From Alistipes sp. (GTDB lineage: Bacteria; Bacteroidota; Bacteroidia; Bacteroidales; Rikenellaceae), in the NCBI GenBank assembly GCA_017936685.1, contig JAGBFA010000008.1, positions 1 through 64,000 of the forward strand: DNA of 64,000 nucleotides. The letters are read 5' to 3'. The notes below the pieces were generated by a model. The model made no database searches, was not told the origin of the DNA, and was given only the letters and a program-made list of their open reading frames with translations. Positions 62,541-64,000 of the stretch are shown here, one piece after another (position 1 is the stretch's first letter; every line of letters begins with the position of its first letter). The translations under genes were made by a program, and so were the position numbers.

Positions 62541-63284
62541 TTACATATATTCATAAGTGGCATAACCCCTGTCGACGGTGACTCGCACACGGTCGGTGGT
62601 GTGCCCGATGAAATCGTCGTAGACGATCTCCACCTCGGCACTCATAAGCGAATAGCTCGAATCGTATTTCAGCGGGGCTGCAATGTCGTAGGCGATAGTG
62701 TAGGAGGGGTTGTCCTCCATGTCGCCGATGCGGCCCTCACCGCCGCCGACCGTGACACCGATGCGTGCGCGGTTCTTGTCCACGGTGTAGTTCAGATCGA
62801 TCGCAGCACGATGATAGCACTCCCGTCTGTGGTAGTCGGCGGCAAGATCGAGGTGCAGTCCGGCATCGTCGCGCGTAAGCACCATGTCGGCTTCGGCGAG
62901 GTCGGCGGTATAGATCACCTGCCACGGATTATCCTCCGAGGCGGGTTGTCCGGCCGTGGCGATACGGTAGTGTGCCGCCACGCGGTCGTATGAACCGAAT
63001 ATGCTGATGTCGTAGTTGCCCTCTTCGTCGACGGTTATCGTCGCGTCGTCGAAATAGCGCACTTCGAGTTTGTCGGCAATATCGCTCCACTCGGGGCTGA
63101 GCATGGCATCTAATGCGGCCAGATGCCGGCATATCGGCATCATATCGTCCATATACCACGACACCTCGCGCCACAGCGTGCGTGCCGGACGGTCGGTATC
63201 CCGCGAGGTGCCGTCGTCGAGTTTGCAGCCGACAACCGACAGTGCCGCAGCCGCTACGGCCAAACATATGGCTATGTGTCTCAT
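62541..63284 (-). CDS. Putative lipoprotein of unknown function
   Basis: A 247-residue protein from the ATG at 63284 (RHIAICLAVAAAALSVVGC, lipidation Cys20). After a short linker it is rich in beta-strand patterns (NYDISIFGSYDRVAAHYRI, then YTIAYDIAAPLKYDSSYSLM) and ends in an aromatic (YATYEYM). I do not recognise a family. The start overlaps the stop of the upstream outer-membrane gene by 4 nt (ATGA), so the pair is coupled and may act together in the envelope. The long frame upstream of 63284 is a shadow of that gene. Confidence 0.7.
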   Translation of the reverse strand: MRHIAICLAVAAAALSVVGCKLDDGTSRDTDRPARTLWREVSWYMDDMMPICRHLAALDAMLSPEWSDIADKLEVRYFDDATITVDEEGNYDISIFGSYDRVAAHYRIATAGQPASEDNPWQVIYTADLAEADMVLTRDDAGLHLDLAADYHRRECYHRAAIDLNYTVDKNRARIGVTVGGGEGRIGDMEDNPSYTIAYDIAAPLKYDSSYSLMSAEVEIVYDDFIGHTTDRVRVTVDRGYATYEYM

Positions 63285-64000
63285 TTCATACCTCCTTTCC
63301 CTGCCGAAGCGTTGAACCTGTAACCGATACCCACTCTGAGCATTCCGCTCATGCCTGCGCCCAACTCCGCGAAGCCGAACAGCCGGCGGCCGAACGTGCA
63401 GCCTAAGAGCGACAGATCGTACCAGGGCAATACGCGCGTCTGCCCACAGTCGACGGTGAGCACGATGCCCAGACCCACCGACGAATAGAGCGATACGTTC
63501 TTGCGATGCAGCCACAGCAGCCGCACCATGGGCAGCACCGAGGCCGCGTAGCGGTTGTAGCTCTCGACGGTGCGGTCGGTGGCGATATCCTTGCGCCGAT
63601 AGGTGGAGGCGGCGAAGGTGGCCATCACACCGGCCTCGACACGCCGCCGTCCGTGATAGGCGTAACTCAGCGAGAAGGTGCCCCAAAGCCGTTCGGGCGT
63701 GAGATAGGTGCGCGTGAGAAGCATCTGGTCGCGGAAGCTGTCGGGGTAGTATACGTCGTCGCAACAGCTGCCGAACCACTCGTCGGTGAGCATCAATCCG
63801 GTCGAAAGATTGATCGACCCGATGCCCAATCTTATGTCGTGCATGTCGACTCGCTCGCGCCAGTACTCTCTGCGCATGGCGCGCACATCGTCCATATCGC
63901 GCATGGAGGCCATGCGGCGATACTCCTCGGCACCGACCACCACCACGGTATCCTGCGCCTGAGCGGCAGCCGCCGTATCGTGCGGCGGCGCGGTGCCGTC
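63281..64000 (-). CDS. Putative outer-membrane beta-barrel protein, 5'-partial
   Basis: The frame stays open to the window's right edge; its 5' end and signal peptide lie beyond 64000. The visible 240 residues have many short amphipathic strands (SLSYAYHGRRRVEAGVMATF, VSLYSSVGLGIVLTVDCG) and end in VGIGYRFNASAGKGG, with the aromatic strand end typical of outer-membrane barrels. Near the visible start there is a Pro/Ala/Asp-rich linker (APPHDTAAAAQAQD). The family is not recognised. It is translationally coupled to the lipoprotein gene downstream. Confidence 0.65.
   Translation of the reverse strand, partial: DGTAPPHDTAAAAQAQDTVVVVGAEEYRRMASMRDMDDVRAMRREYWRERVDMHDIRLGIGSINLSTGLMLTDEWFGSCCDDVYYPDSFRDQMLLTRTYLTPERLWGTFSLSYAYHGRRRVEAGVMATFAASTYRRKDIATDRTVESYNRYAASVLPMVRLLWLHRKNVSLYSSVGLGIVLTVDCGQTRVLPWYDLSLLGCTFGRRLFGFAELGAGMSGMLRVGIGYRFNASAGKGGMK

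Overview
The window looks like chromosome from a gut Bacteroidota, most likely an Alistipes-type Rikenellaceae. This is inferred from several traits: a SusC/SusD polysaccharide utilization locus; TAnnTTTG -7 promoter boxes with TTTG about 20 bp upstream; few strong Shine-Dalgarno sites; a high-GC codon style rich in gac/gag/ggc; DUF4492-cydAB; and a futalosine-type mqnC. No rRNA, tRNA, CRISPR, prophage or transposase was seen.

Layout. 1-4.1 kb: endonuclease IV (nfo), then a reverse-strand cytochrome bd operon. 4.2-25.3 kb: a large beta-mannan utilization locus. A GH26 mannanase and an AraC regulator lie leftward. A short AT-rich divergent promoter region with a perfect palindrome separates them from twelve rightward genes: GH5_7 mannanase, second GH5, GH27 alpha-galactosidase, CE7-type acetyl esterase, SusC, SusD, two surface glycan-binding lipoproteins, a second GH26, GH130 mannosylglucose phosphorylase, an MFS (GPH) importer and a mannobiose/cellobiose 2-epimerase. 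Together they can debranch, deacetylate, cut, import and phosphorolyse acetylated galacto(gluco)mannan: mannobiose is epimerised to mannosyl-glucose, then split to mannose-1-phosphate plus glucose.

25.7-44 kb: housekeeping genes sppA, polA, a QueD-like gene, an Lrp regulator with kbl, gcvH, mdh, a DUF4932 metalloprotease, a 5'-nucleotidase, a uridine-kinase-like protein, gcvP and a SlyD-like isomerase with a Cys/His tail. 44.1-48.95 kb: a compact unknown cluster made of a Ser/Thr kinase with a WG-repeat-like tail, a DUF4954 beta-helix protein, a von Willebrand A protein with an intact MIDAS, and a pseudokinase with WG repeats. It is the best candidate here for an undescribed signalling system. 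49-64 kb: trxB, a small lipoprotein, rnz, a SpoU methyltransferase, mqnC, rnr, an M20 amidohydrolase, a homocysteine methyltransferase, glutaminyl cyclase, a GT4, birA, folE, rdgB, and two envelope proteins, the last running off the right edge.

Four gene-free stretches (25.35-25.75, 33.0-33.8, 35.2-36.06 and 52.0-53.03 kb) are packed with repeats. One family is a ~122-bp element with 14-bp terminal inverted repeats and an internal hairpin (eight copies); four copies begin within 11 nt of a gene's stop codon in the sense orientation, one even supplying the stop codon. The second family is a ~40-bp hairpin whose outer stem covaries (ATTCT/AGAAT, ACTCC/GGAGT, ATTTC/GAAAT, ATGCT/AGCAT). A 55-bp tandem repeat sits at 35.8-36.06 kb.
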